DNA of 16,417 nt from Pseudomonadota bacterium (GCA_023428425.1 JAEYYP010000345.1:1-16417); one strand, 5' to 3'; positions 1 to 8,769 are shown, counted from the stretch's first letter. Notes: generated from the letters alone by a model not told the origin. A program made the numbers and translations.

Positions 1-34
1 GAGCCGGCCCTTCTCGCATTGGTCGTGATTTCGA

Positions 35-3000
35 TCAGAAGCCCTTGCGGACACCGAGCTTGGCATCGACGGTGATGAAGTCCTCGTTGAACTTCGAGCC
101 GGCGGACACGAACCCGGACAGCGACTGATCGAGGCTGGTGACGGTGGCGGTGCCGCGAACTTCGCCGAAGACGCCGCTGATGCCGTCGTGGAACTCGATC
201 GTCTCACCCATGCCATCACTTATGGTGACGGTGTTGGCGTCCTCGAACTCGTTCCATACCTTGGCCAGCAGGGCCAGTTCGGTGGTGGTGTCGTTCCCCG
301 TGTCGATCGTCGTGCCGACGGTCACACCGACGCCGCCACGGAGGCTGTCGCCGTTGCTGAAGTCGATGGAGGCGCTACCGACCGACATATCGTCAATATT
401 GGTATTGACGTAGGCCAGGGTGGCGCTGGGCTCGATGAAGACCGTGCCCATATCCATGCGGTAGCCAGTGTTCGCCTCGAGACCCCAGCTGGTGACGGCT
501 GCATCAGTATCGATGCCGCCAGGCGCCGAATAGTCGAGATTGAGCAGGTCGACCTTGGCCTGACCGTCGACGTAGAACCCGCCGTTGGTGTAGGCCGCGT
601 ACGCACCGAGCGTGCCGCCCGACATCGTTGCAGAAGCGCCGAAGGTGTCGAAGTCCACGCTGGAGGCCACGTAGCCGCCGAACACGCCGACGCGGAGCGG
701 ACCGCCCGAACCCATCGGCTGGAAGTCGGCGCCAGCGAGCATGGAGAAGGTGTTCTGCACGAAGCTGGTATCGATGGTGACCGGCGGCGCGGGGAACACT
801 TCCTGTTCGACGGAGGTGCTCTGCTCGGTCCAGCTACCGGAGATCTTGCCCCAGATGGCCGTTTCGGGCGCGCTGGCGACTTCCATCGGGGATGCCCCGA
901 CCATGAGGTCGGCACCGGCACCACCGCCACCGGCGACGGGGAAATGCCCGCCGTAGACGTGGTCGGCGACTACACTCGCGGTCTCGTACCAGACACCCTG
1001 GGCCGCAGTGATTATCGCCGGCGTCTGCACGGCCTGCGGGCCGAAGGCGCTCACGAGGTAGTAGCCAACAGCGTCTCCGTCCTCGGGGACAGTATCGAGA
1101 TACCAGGCGTAGAGCCCGTCCTGGATGGCCCCACGGCCATCGACTTCGATGTAGCCGGGCTGGTTCTGCGCGAGGTGGAAGGCGCCCATGCTGGAGTCTT
1201 CGCTGTACCAGAAGGTGTCATCGTAGAGTGCCTGACCGATCTGGATCATATCGCCGACGACTTCGGTGGCGCCCGGATCAAGGTTGTTCACGATGACGCC
1301 GGTGTGCCCCCAGGCCCGACCATAGATGCCGAACCGGTCGGCACGCGCGCTGCCCGGCCAATCCTCGCTCACCTCTTGAGGCGTGCCGCCGGGGCCGAAA
1401 TCGACATCGAGCGCGATGAAGCTCGTGCCGTCGTCCATGTCCTCGGAGCCGTTGAACTGGGCACCGATAAAGAAGGTGTCGCCGACGCCGCCATCGACCA
1501 GGCTCATGATGCCGTTGGCCGGCTGGTAGTCCTCGGAGCCCAGGAAGCTGAAAGGATTACTGCGCGCCCAGCCATTGTTGAAATAGCCGAAGTCTTGTGG
1601 GCCGCTGTACAGGTTGCCGACAATGAACGTGGCCGTCTCAGCCTCTTCGGAGTTGAAAGCGCTCTGGATCAGGCCTGCGTTGTTGATCTCCGCGCCGCCA
1701 TCCTCGCCACCGATGACCAGCGCTGACGGGGAGAAGTCCTCCGAGGTGACTTCCATCATGCTCCATTCGCCACGATCCTTGACGTACCAGACGCCATCGT
1801 TGCGGACAGAGGCACCAGCGTAACCGAAGTCTTCAGTTTCGCCGAACAGGGCGACACGGCCGATGATCACGCCGTCCTGGGCATTGTAGACGTCGACGCC
1901 AGCCCCAGGGGAAAGGCCGCCACCGAAGAACGGCCCGCTGGAGTAATCCTCGCTGTACATCCCGAGCGAGGAGATGGCGAGCGCGGTGGCGCCGGTGCCA
2001 TATTCAGAGAGGGCCGTGTCCGTCTCGTCGTTGAACAGCGAGCCGTCAGCGCCGCCAGACCAGACGAAGTCGGCGTAGGTGGCGATGTCGGAATTGATGG
2101 CATCAAGATCGAAAGACAAGCCGTCGTCCTCCTCCGACCCGGTGCTGGCGAAATCGAGTTCGTCGTACCAGTCGATGTGCGGAAGATAGCCGCCCTCGTC
2201 GTCCTCCGAAGTCGACCAACTGGCGATCAGGCCTTCATTGTGGACCTGCACGAGACCGCCGTACATATCCTCGCTGCCCGAGTAGAGCTCGATGATGGCA
2301 GAACCGTAGTATTCCGCGCTCTTGCCATCGTCGTCGAAGCCGCGACCGAGAATGGCACCGCCGATGCCGTTGGTGACCAGGATATCATGCGCAACTACAC
2401 GGATGGCCTGCTCATCGCCAGCGATGATGCCGCCATTTTGGGGCCCGTCTTCGGCCGAGTTGTAGATCTCGACGTCGTAGGACATCCACTCTTCGGAATA
2501 CCAAAGCTCGCTCGGACCGATGTCGATGCCGATGCCATCGTAGCCCATGATGGTGCCATCGGCATTGCGGATCGTGGCAGTGTCCACTTCATAGAGTGAG
2601 ATGCCGTCCCTGCCACCCCAGATCAGGCCCGCCTCGTTCCAGACATCGACATCTTCGGAGCCGAATACATCAATACCAGCGCCATTCGCGCCGACGATCA
2701 GGCCGCCCAGCGGGCCGTCTTCGTTGTAGGGGTTCTCTGTGGTGTTGCGGATGCGGATGTCGTCGACGTCACTGATGTTGATGCCGTCCTCGGCGCCCCA
2801 GATGCCGCGGCTTGGAACCAGCCCCCCGTTGGAGTACTCGCCAAACAGCCCGCCGGGCTGCAGCAGCAGGCTGTCCTCAGTGGAGTCGTAGACCGTTGGA
2901 TCGATGCCACCTTCGGTGATGGTATCGAAGTTTATGCCTTGGCCGCGGGTACCGCCGTTCAGGATCTCGACATCGTCATAGACGTCGCTGACGGTGACGC

Positions 3001-3964
3001 CGTTGCCGTTTACGCCTGCGATGAACCCGCCTTCGACCCACTCCTCGCTGTCCCAGTCCCAGTAGGCCTCGTTGTCGACCAGGACGTCGGCTTCCTCGCC
3101 GTAGCCTTCCTGGACGTCATAAATACCTACACCATTGCGGCGGCCGACGATGATGCCGGAATCGCCGTTGTAGACGGCGACTGCCTCGTCATAAGAGCCG
3201 TCCTCGTCCATCACCCCGTCGATGTAGACACCGTCTTCGGTGAGGCCGGCGGTGAGCCCCGCCTCGTTGTCGACCTCGACGTAGCCTGAGGATTCCAGAA
3301 CTTCGAAACCGTTTCCGCCCATGACGGAATTGTAGCTGTGGTTGGCAAGCCGGGCCTCCGAGGCACCGTAGACGTACACGCCGGCCTGTTCGCCCTCGAT
3401 ATGGGCGTTGTTTGTCAGCTCGACGACGCCGCCGCCAGTGACACGGAAACCGACGCTGCCTTCCTCGCTGCCGCCGCTGATGTAGCCGTCATTGGTGATC
3501 TCGGTGTAGCCGGCGCTTTCGAGGACGAAGCCATCGCCGTCTTCGTTGTCGATGATCGCGCCATCGCGGATATCGATGTAGCCATCGTAGTCCTCGGCGT
3601 CGACGTAGATGACGGCGGGGTTGCTGACCTCGCCGATGAACTCACCGTCGCCCGTCCCGTCGACGAACATCTGATAGTCTTCACTCGGCTCGACAAGCAC
3701 AGTGCCGGCGGACGGATCAAGAATGCCGTTGCAGTTGAACTGCTGGTAACCGCTCAGATTGATGTCGGTGTCCGCACAGCCCGGAGCCGCCATGGCGATG
3801 CTCGGCGCACCGATCATGGCGACGCCCATGGTGCCGGCGACGATGGCGGTGTGGGCGAGGAGCCAGCGCTTGTCGCCGTGCCTGATCTTGAGGAAGCGCA
3901 GCGCACCGCCCTCGCTCGGCTTGCCCGAGACAGCCCTAGACTTGCGCGACTTGCCCTTCGACAT
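35..3964 (-). CDS. Type Va autotransporter, large acidic beta-helical passenger
   Basis: This gene encodes a 1309-residue surface or secreted protein that carries its own outer-membrane translocator. I chose the ATG at 3964 (protein begins MSKGKSRKSR) because a Gly-rich ribosome-binding stretch precedes it and a Lys/Arg-rich signal-peptide N-region follows. Upstream ATGs in the same frame, to 4135, give an implausible N-terminus. Residues 1-59 form an extended signal peptide: basic N-region, hydrophobic core near 38-55, and cleavage expected after the AMA at 57-59. Residues about 60-1030 are a passenger rich in Gly, Asp, Glu, Asn and Tyr with irregular repeats such as NEAGLI and GGIIAG, typical of a right-handed beta-helix. 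The only two cysteines (63 and 78) lie at its start. Residues about 1034-1309 form the beta-domain with alternating strands and a terminal Phe. No protease motif was seen, so the passenger function (adhesin or other) is unknown. Ser-Glu-Asp/Glu triads recur through the passenger. Confidence 0.9.
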   Translation of the reverse strand: MSKGKSRKSRAVSGKPSEGGALRFLKIRHGDKRWLLAHTAIVAGTMGVAMIGAPSIAMAAPGCADTDINLSGYQQFNCNGILDPSAGTVLVEPSEDYQMFVDGTGDGEFIGEVSNPAVIYVDAEDYDGYIDIRDGAIIDNEDGDGFVLESAGYTEITNDGYISGGSEEGSVGFRVTGGGVVELTNNAHIEGEQAGVYVYGASEARLANHSYNSVMGGNGFEVLESSGYVEVDNEAGLTAGLTEDGVYIDGVMDEDGSYDEAVAVYNGDSGIIVGRRNGVGIYDVQEGYGEEADVLVDNEAYWDWDSEEWVEGGFIAGVNGNGVTVSDVYDDVEILNGGTRGQGINFDTITEGGIDPTVYDSTEDSLLLQPGGLFGEYSNGGLVPSRGIWGAEDGINISDVDDIRIRNTTENPYNEDGPLGGLIVGANGAGIDVFGSEDVDVWNEAGLIWGGRDGISLYEVDTATIRNADGTIMGYDGIGIDIGPSELWYSEEWMSYDVEIYNSAEDGPQNGGIIAGDEQAIRVVAHDILVTNGIGGAILGRGFDDDGKSAEYYGSAIIELYSGSEDMYGGLVQVHNEGLIASWSTSEDDEGGYLPHIDWYDELDFASTGSEEDDGLSFDLDAINSDIATYADFVWSGGADGSLFNDETDTALSEYGTGATALAISSLGMYSEDYSSGPFFGGGLSPGAGVDVYNAQDGVIIGRVALFGETEDFGYAGASVRNDGVWYVKDRGEWSMMEVTSEDFSPSALVIGGEDGGAEINNAGLIQSAFNSEEAETATFIVGNLYSGPQDFGYFNNGWARSNPFSFLGSEDYQPANGIMSLVDGGVGDTFFIGAQFNGSEDMDDGTSFIALDVDFGPGGTPQEVSEDWPGSARADRFGIYGRAWGHTGVIVNNLDPGATEVVGDMIQIGQALYDDTFWYSEDSSMGAFHLAQNQPGYIEVDGRGAIQDGLYAWYLDTVPEDGDAVGYYLVSAFGPQAVQTPAIITAAQGVWYETASVVADHVYGGHFPVAGGGGAGADLMVGASPMEVASAPETAIWGKISGSWTEQSTSVEQEVFPAPPVTIDTSFVQNTFSMLAGADFQPMGSGGPLRVGVFGGYVASSVDFDTFGASATMSGGTLGAYAAYTNGGFYVDGQAKVDLLNLDYSAPGGIDTDAAVTSWGLEANTGYRMDMGTVFIEPSATLAYVNTNIDDMSVGSASIDFSNGDSLRGGVGVTVGTTIDTGNDTTTELALLAKVWNEFEDANTVTISDGMGETIEFHDGISGVFGEVRGTATVTSLDQSLSGFVSAGSKFNEDFITVDAKLGVRKGF

Positions 3965-3982
3965 TCTCAATCCCCGCCATAG

Positions 3983-4001
3983 ACCCTTCGACGAGAAGGG
4001 T
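3983..4001 (-). promoter_or_regulatory. Perfect 7-bp inverted repeat in the autotransporter leader
   Basis: ACCCTTC (3983-3989) and GAAGGGT (3995-4001) are exact reverse complements around a 5-base loop. The element ends about 18 bases upstream of the autotransporter ATG, just beyond the Shine-Dalgarno region. It could be a 5'-UTR hairpin influencing translation or a small operator. No T-run follows on either strand, so it is not an intrinsic terminator. The repeat is seen directly; any function is inference. Confidence 0.4.
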
Positions 4002-4110
4002 ACCTCGCAACTTTGCGGCACTCTCTCCCCAAAGATGTTCCCACCGCAAGTCGGCGATGTACTGTTCGGCACCCATTCGACACGCTTGAGACACATTTGT
4101 TGCTTGACCG

Positions 4111-4131
4111 ACACAGGCACCGGCCTTGTGT
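4111..4131. promoter_or_regulatory. Imperfect inverted repeat between divergent genes
   Basis: ACACAGG (4111-4117) pairs with CCTTGTGT (4124-4131), with one bulged T and a 6-base spacer. It sits near the middle of the 260-base gap between the autotransporter and the divergent hydrolase gene. That is where a shared regulator could bind. I could not fix a convincing -35/-10 pair for either gene in this gap. The operator role is a guess from position only. Confidence 0.2.
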
Positions 4132-4224
4132 TCAATGATTCTGGTGGCTAACACGTATCCTGCGGAAACTATTCGGTAACTTCTGGTGGTCGGCTCGCGC
4201 CGAACCTCTTGTCGAGAAAGAATC

Positions 4225-5115
4225 GTGCGGCAGCTCTTCCCTCTACCAAGCCGGTTCCTGGCGATAGTTGCGATGGTCTGGACGCTCGCATGCTCGCCCG
4301 CAATGCCAGCAGAACCCGGTGCCGCTGGACTCGAGCAAGGTGAGTTGCGGCGGCAGGAGTGGCTGATCCCCTCGCCGGTGAAGGGCGTGCTGATGCGGGC
4401 GGTGCTGTTCCGACCCAAGGGCGACGGACCGTTTCCACTGGCGCTCGTCAACCACGGATCGTCGGAGGATGCGCGGGAGCGCAAGCGGCAACGGCTGGCC
4501 GAGTTTCCATACCTCACACGCTGGCTGGTCGAGCGCGGCTACGCCGTGCTTCTGCCGCAGCGGCCCGGGCATGGCGCGACCGGTGGCAAGTATATCGAGA
4601 GCCAGGGCTGGTGCGGCGGCCCCGACTATATTGCGGCGGCAAGAGGAACCGCGCTCAGCATTGCCGCGGCCTATCGATATATGCATGAGCAGGATTTCAT
4701 CGCGGCGTCAGGAACGGTGGTCGTGGGCAACTCCGCTGGGGGGTGGGGCGGGCTCGCCTTTGCAGGGGATGCGCCCCGGGGGCTGTCCGGCGTCGTCAAC
4801 TTCGTGGGCGGACGAGGCGGGCGAGACCAGAACCGGGCGAACAACAACTGCGCCCCGGATCGGCTGGTGGAGGCCGCGGGAGTGCTGGGCGCTGCCAACA
4901 AGGTTCCGACGCTTTGGCTCTATGCCGAGAACGACACGTTCTTCGGGCCGGAACTGTCGCGTCGGATGGCCGAGGCGTTCGCGGCAAAGGGCGGCAGGGT
5001 CGAGTATCACCTGCTGCCGCCAGTGCGTGGGGACGGCCACGCACTGATGTCGACCGAGGGCGACGAGGCGAACTGGGCACCGGTGCTGGGCAAGTTCCTC
5101 GCCCGGCTGCGCTGA
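4225..5115 (+). CDS. Secreted alpha/beta hydrolase (serine esterase/dienelactone-hydrolase-like)
   Basis: This is a 296-residue hydrolase, probably acting on an ester bond in the envelope; its substrate is unknown. I chose the GTG at 4225 because GAGAAAGA lies just upstream and the protein then opens with a signal peptide: basic start, core FLAIVAMVWTLA, cleavage probably after AMPA at 26-29. An in-frame GTG at 4186 is possible and would add 13 residues. An oxyanion-hole-like NHGSS sits at 76-80. The nucleophile elbow GNSAGG places Ser170, and the likely acid and base are Asp237 (AENDTFFG) and His272 (GDGHAL), in the usual order. The next gene follows within 52 bases on the same strand, so the two are probably co-transcribed. 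That hints at, but does not prove, a role in processing surface glycan, such as deacylation. A cysteine in TLAC resembles a lipobox only weakly. Confidence 0.8.
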   Translation: MRQLFPLPSRFLAIVAMVWTLACSPAMPAEPGAAGLEQGELRRQEWLIPSPVKGVLMRAVLFRPKGDGPFPLALVNHGSSEDARERKRQRLAEFPYLTRWLVERGYAVLLPQRPGHGATGGKYIESQGWCGGPDYIAAARGTALSIAAAYRYMHEQDFIAASGTVVVGNSAGGWGGLAFAGDAPRGLSGVVNFVGGRGGRDQNRANNNCAPDRLVEAAGVLGAANKVPTLWLYAENDTFFGPELSRRMAEAFAAKGGRVEYHLLPPVRGDGHALMSTEGDEANWAPVLGKFLARLR

Positions 5116-5167
5116 TCGCGTGCTATCGCTGCGCCGTGGCGGAGTGCCGGGGGTTGCGGTGTCGGTG

Positions 5168-6445
5168 ATGCGCGAGTTGCGACGGCGGGGCATGGTGGCG
5201 GCAAGTGCCGCCTTCAGGCTGTTGCCGAGTGACTTGCGCCAGTGGATGGCGCCCGCCCTGCGACGCATCTATCACCGGCAGATGGCGACCAGCATGCCGC
5301 AGGCGGCGGCTCGGATCGACCTGACGCGGCCCTGGGGTGTCGGGGTGTTCGGCTACCTGACCGCCGAGAGCGGTATCGGCGAGGGTGCCCGGGGCTCGGT
5401 GCTGGCACTGCAGGCGGCCGGGATCCCGGTGAAGCCGATCAATGTCGAGGTCGGAGCCTTCGCCAACACCGAGACATCGTTCGAGGTGGCGGACGGCGCC
5501 GACAATCCGTTCGCGGTGAACCTGGTGCATCTCAATGCCGACCACGCCGCGATGCTTCCGGAACGGATCGGGGAGGAGAACTATGCCGGACGATACACGA
5601 TCGCGTTCTGGGCGTGGGAACTGGCCGAGTTTCCGGACGCCCTCGTTCCAGCGTTCGAGTCCGTGCATGAAGTCTGGGTGCCGAGCCGCTATGTCGCGCG
5701 GGCCCTGATCGCCAAGACCGGCAAGCCAATACGGGTGATGCCGCACCGGATCGTTGCGGAGCCCCCGCTTTCGGCTTCGCGGGCAAAGTTCGGATTGCCC
5801 GAAGATGCGGTGCTGTTTCTTTCGGCGATCGACTTCAACTCTTTCCTCGAACGCAAGAACATCCTGGGCACCATCGCGGCCTTCCGAACCGCATTTGCCG
5901 ATGGCCAAGTGAAGGCGCACCTGGTGATCAAGGCGCATGGCGGGGCCAGTTCGTTCCGGACGCCGCGGGCGCAACTGCTCGAGGCGGTCGGGAGCGATCC
6001 CCGGATCACCGTACTCGACCAGGTGATGCCGCGGGCGGAGGTGACCGAACTGCAGGCGGCGGCCGATGTGTTCGTGTCGCTGCACCGGGCCGAAGGGTTC
6101 GGCCTGCCGATCGCGGAGTGCATGGCGCTGGGCAAGCTCGTGATTGCCACGGACTATTCCGGCTCGACTGATTTCGTTTCGGCCGAGTGCGCCCTGCCCG
6201 TGCCCTACAGGCTGGTGCCAGTGGGCGAGCGGGCGTATCCGCTGGGCGGCGGGCAGCGCTGGGCCGAACCCGACCTCGACGAGGCGGCGCGGCTGATGCG
6301 GCTGGCCGCCGATGACCCGGCGCTGCGGCAACGCCTCGGCAAGGCTGCTGCCGCGCGGATCGCGCAGCAGTTCGACGGCCATGCCGTCGGGACCAGGATG
6401 GCGGCTCGGCTGGCCGAGATCAGGGCTGGGCTCGCAGCGGAGTGA
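5168..6445 (+). CDS. Glycosyltransferase, GT4-like (GT-B fold)
   Basis: This is a cytoplasmic or membrane-associated glycosyltransferase that would add a sugar from a nucleotide-sugar donor to a growing glycan; donor and acceptor cannot be read from the sequence. The N-terminal domain carries GYLTAESGIGEGAR (62-75), a signature of a bacterial GT4 subgroup. The C-terminal donor domain carries FLERKNILGTIAAF and the E-x7-E motif in AEGFGLPIAEC (glutamates 309 and 317). The start is uncertain. I give ATG 5168 (425 residues), but GTG 5120 (441 residues, 4 bases after the hydrolase stop) and ATG 5192 are also open, and none has a clear Shine-Dalgarno sequence. The gene probably shares a transcript with the upstream hydrolase. 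Its last 26 bases overlap the 3' end of the convergent glycosyltransferase gene. Confidence 0.85.
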   Translation: MRELRRRGMVAASAAFRLLPSDLRQWMAPALRRIYHRQMATSMPQAAARIDLTRPWGVGVFGYLTAESGIGEGARGSVLALQAAGIPVKPINVEVGAFANTETSFEVADGADNPFAVNLVHLNADHAAMLPERIGEENYAGRYTIAFWAWELAEFPDALVPAFESVHEVWVPSRYVARALIAKTGKPIRVMPHRIVAEPPLSASRAKFGLPEDAVLFLSAIDFNSFLERKNILGTIAAFRTAFADGQVKAHLVIKAHGGASSFRTPRAQLLEAVGSDPRITVLDQVMPRAEVTELQAAADVFVSLHRAEGFGLPIAECMALGKLVIATDYSGSTDFVSAECALPVPYRLVPVGERAYPLGGGQRWAEPDLDEAARLMRLAADDPALRQRLGKAAAARIAQQFDGHAVGTRMAARLAEIRAGLAAE

Positions 6446-7832
6446 CCTGGGCGACTGGCGCCGCGAACGGCTCCATCCCCAGCAGGGACAATAGCTGTGC
6501 GTTGAACGCGCCGAGCGCGTGTTCGCGGGCGTAGCGCTGCATGGCGAATGGGTCCACGTTCACGCCGCGCTCGAGCAGGTCGGCCAGCGCCACGGGGTCG
6601 GTACCGTCGAACGTCTGCACGGCGTCGCCATACTCCCCGAACGCACCGAGGGTGGAAACCACCGTGGGCACTCCCAGAGCAAGGAGTGTGGGCACCACTC
6701 CGCTCGACTCCCCCAGGTTTGATCGGCGAAGCTGTACCGCGATGTCGCATTTCAGCATGTCGAGCTGGAGTTCACGCTCAGTGTTGGGCTCGGCGAGTTC
6801 CAGCCAGCTACGATCCTCGTGCCTGGGCAGTTCCCCGTCGGCGAAGTAGTTGGCGTCGAAGCCGGCGATCACGAGTCTTGCGCGTACGCCACGTCGCAGC
6901 AACTCCCTGACGGCAGCGATGACGACATCGGTGCCCTTCGACAGCGAGGGCGCACCGTAGGTGCCGATGACGAGGCTGCCATCGTGCGGCTCGGCCTGCT
7001 GGCGGGACACCTCAGGCTCGAAGACCGGGTGGTAGAGCACATCCACCCGCGCCTCGGCCGCTTCGGCCGCAGACAGATCCTCGCGGACAATGCGGGCCGC
7101 AGCCTCGGAGTTGACGATGAAGTGGCGGACGCCGACATCGTAGAGGGTACGGATGCCGAGGATGCCGGCATCGACGGCGGCCTTGTGGGCCTGCCAGTTC
7201 TCGGAGCCGAAATTGGCCAGCAGGCCGGGGTTGGCATAGAGGCGACCGAGATAGGCGAGGTAGGGGCCAGGCTCCAAGCCCTTGCCCAGCTGAACGACAT
7301 TGTGGCAGCACGGATCGTGCAGATGGCAGACGATGCGGTCACCTGCGCCGAAGCCGGCGAGCGCTTCCATGCTGCGAAACACCTCGACGTTGTGCCGCGA
7401 GTTACCGAGCACGAACACCAGCCGCTCGTAGCGGTTGGTGACGTCGCGCGACAGCAGGCTCGCCATGGGATGCAAGCGCACGCGCCCACCCGTCTGGCTG
7501 GCGAGAACGGCGCGGACACGCAGGAACTGCGCGACGTCCCGCACCTGCGAAAACACATCCACCATCGCGTCGATCTCGGAGAGCTGCTTGAGCGCGAAGT
7601 TGGCGATACCGGTGGCATCCGGCGGCAGACAGGTAACGACGGCGAGCCGCGCCGGACGGCCGGTGTCGGCCTCACGGGACTCGAGAAGTGCCAGGGTCGC
7701 ATCGGCCTCGCTGCCGATCGCCTGGTCGACATAGGTCTTCAGGTCCGAGAAACGCCACCCCGACAGGGTGTAGTAGGCCTGCACGGGTAGGGCTCGAAGT
7801 CGCCGGACAAGGCGGATCAGGCGGTTGAACAT
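6420..7832 (-). CDS. Glycosyltransferase, GT4-like, second copy in locus
   Basis: This encodes a 470-residue GT-B glycosyltransferase, distinct from the neighbouring one. Features are a GT4-type N-terminal loop LPPDATGIANFA (69-80), a second Rossmann domain beginning VIGTYGAPSLSKGTD, and a donor-site segment SNLGESSGVVPTLLALG followed by PTVVSTLGAFGEY. The N-terminal 30 residues are basic and amphipathic (FNRLIRLVRRLRALP), compatible with peripheral membrane binding. The ATG at 7832 lies only 2 bases after the stop of the methyltransferase gene, which indicates one operon and probably coupled translation, since no strong ribosome-binding site is present. The 3' end overlaps the convergent glycosyltransferase by 26 bases. 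The sugar specificity is unknown. Confidence 0.85.
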   Translation of the reverse strand: MFNRLIRLVRRLRALPVQAYYTLSGWRFSDLKTYVDQAIGSEADATLALLESREADTGRPARLAVVTCLPPDATGIANFALKQLSEIDAMVDVFSQVRDVAQFLRVRAVLASQTGGRVRLHPMASLLSRDVTNRYERLVFVLGNSRHNVEVFRSMEALAGFGAGDRIVCHLHDPCCHNVVQLGKGLEPGPYLAYLGRLYANPGLLANFGSENWQAHKAAVDAGILGIRTLYDVGVRHFIVNSEAAARIVREDLSAAEAAEARVDVLYHPVFEPEVSRQQAEPHDGSLVIGTYGAPSLSKGTDVVIAAVRELLRRGVRARLVIAGFDANYFADGELPRHEDRSWLELAEPNTERELQLDMLKCDIAVQLRRSNLGESSGVVPTLLALGVPTVVSTLGAFGEYGDAVQTFDGTDPVALADLLERGVNVDPFAMQRYAREHALGAFNAQLLSLLGMEPFAAPVAQVTPLRAQP

Positions 7833-7834
7833 CG

Positions 7835-8692
7835 CTAAACGTACATTCCGTAGGGCCAGCGGTCGACGACCGGGCCAGTTTTTGTGGCAAGGAGGAAGAT
7901 GTCGTCGCCACGATTGTCGGTGGGCATGTGATTGCGCCGCAGGAACTCGAGCGCTTCGGGAACCGGCTGCTCGAAGACATCGACGGTATAGAGCCGGTCG
8001 ACGTGGAAGCCTGCCGCCTCGACCAGCTGGCGCGCGGCGTGCACGTCGTACTCGAAGTTGTGGCGGTAGGGCGAGCGGCTCTTTTCGTACTGCATGAAAA
8101 AATGCGGACGGTAGCCCTGCAGGATCTTCCAGGTGTTGCGAGCCGAACAGCAGTTCGGGGTGGTTATGATCAACTGGCCGCCAACCGGGAGGATGCGGTT
8201 GAACTCGGCGAGCGCGAACATCGGGTCGATGTCCATGTGCTCGAGCACTTCGCAGAACAGGATGAGGTCGAAATACCCCTCGGTGACCGGAAACAGCTCG
8301 CGTTCCACGTCGAGGCTGAGAGTGGTGGCGCGGATGCTGTGCCCTGCGGCGGCGACATCGCGCTGATACAGCTTGTGCTCGACCTGATCGGAAAAGATGC
8401 TGCCCCAGACCTCGGAGAACCCGAACGTGGCGCCGAGCGCCACCTGGAAGTAATCCGTTGCGCCGATCTCGATCGCCCGCCGGCCGCGTCGGGCGGCACC
8501 GATCAAGCGGGTGGTCTCGTCGAAGCGCCGGGCGTGGGTGTTGAGGTAGTCGGACGAGAAGGTGCTGGGAGCGTCCGATCCGCCCAGCGAGCGCAGATAT
8601 GCCTCGAGGCTGAAGGCTGAGGGGCTGGCGATGGCCAATGATCCGATCCAGGTGCAGAACTGCTGCTGAGATAGCCTACGAGGGATCGACAA
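7835..8692 (-). CDS. Class I SAM-dependent methyltransferase
   Basis: This predicts a 285-residue methyltransferase, probably acting on a glycan or glycan precursor given its neighbours. The SAM-binding core is visible: motif I AIEIGATD (73-80), an acidic strand with FDLILFCEVLEHM (141-153), and GGQLIITTPN (171-180). I chose the TTG at 8692 because GGAAGAGG lies five bases upstream, an excellent ribosome-binding site. The longer frame back to ATG 8782 has no such site and would overlap the divergent exporter leader; it adds 30 residues without recognisable domain. Translation probably couples into the glycosyltransferase gene 2 bases downstream. A role as a chain-capping enzyme is possible, but no kinase or coiled-coil domain like that of WbdD is attached. 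Confidence 0.8.
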   Translation of the reverse strand: MSIPRRLSQQQFCTWIGSLAIASPSAFSLEAYLRSLGGSDAPSTFSSDYLNTHARRFDETTRLIGAARRGRRAIEIGATDYFQVALGATFGFSEVWGSIFSDQVEHKLYQRDVAAAGHSIRATTLSLDVERELFPVTEGYFDLILFCEVLEHMDIDPMFALAEFNRILPVGGQLIITTPNCCSARNTWKILQGYRPHFFMQYEKSRSPYRHNFEYDVHAARQLVEAAGFHVDRLYTVDVFEQPVPEALEFLRRNHMPTDNRGDDIFLLATKTGPVVDRWPYGMYV

Positions 8693-8732
8693 CTCAACCT
8701 CTTCCGCCACGCCGCTGTTGAACAGTGCGTGC

Positions 8733-8762
8733 TTGCAGTGTGGCCACCGGCGCACATATACC
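8733..8762 (+). promoter_or_regulatory. Predicted sigma-70-like promoter of the ABC exporter pair
   Basis: TTGCAG (8733-8738) and TATACC (8757-8762) are separated by 18 bases and lie about 31 bases before the GTG start at 8794. On the opposite strand the same AT-rich spot reads TATATG and could serve the divergent methyltransferase gene. This would make the 100-base gap a pair of back-to-back, overlapping promoters. It is predicted from hexamer resemblance only. Confidence 0.4.
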
Positions 8763-8769
8763 CCCGCTA

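Noticed and set aside
188..1726. Long open frame (512 codons) on the plus strand, antisense to the autotransporter
   Set aside because: It mirrors the autotransporter codons and its translation looks like low-complexity Asp/Ala/Val/Arg text with no domain. The minus-strand product has a signal peptide, barrel and terminal Phe.
5123..6382. 419-codon open frame antisense to the first glycosyltransferase
   Set aside because: The plus-strand frame has clear GT4 motifs; the antisense product has none.
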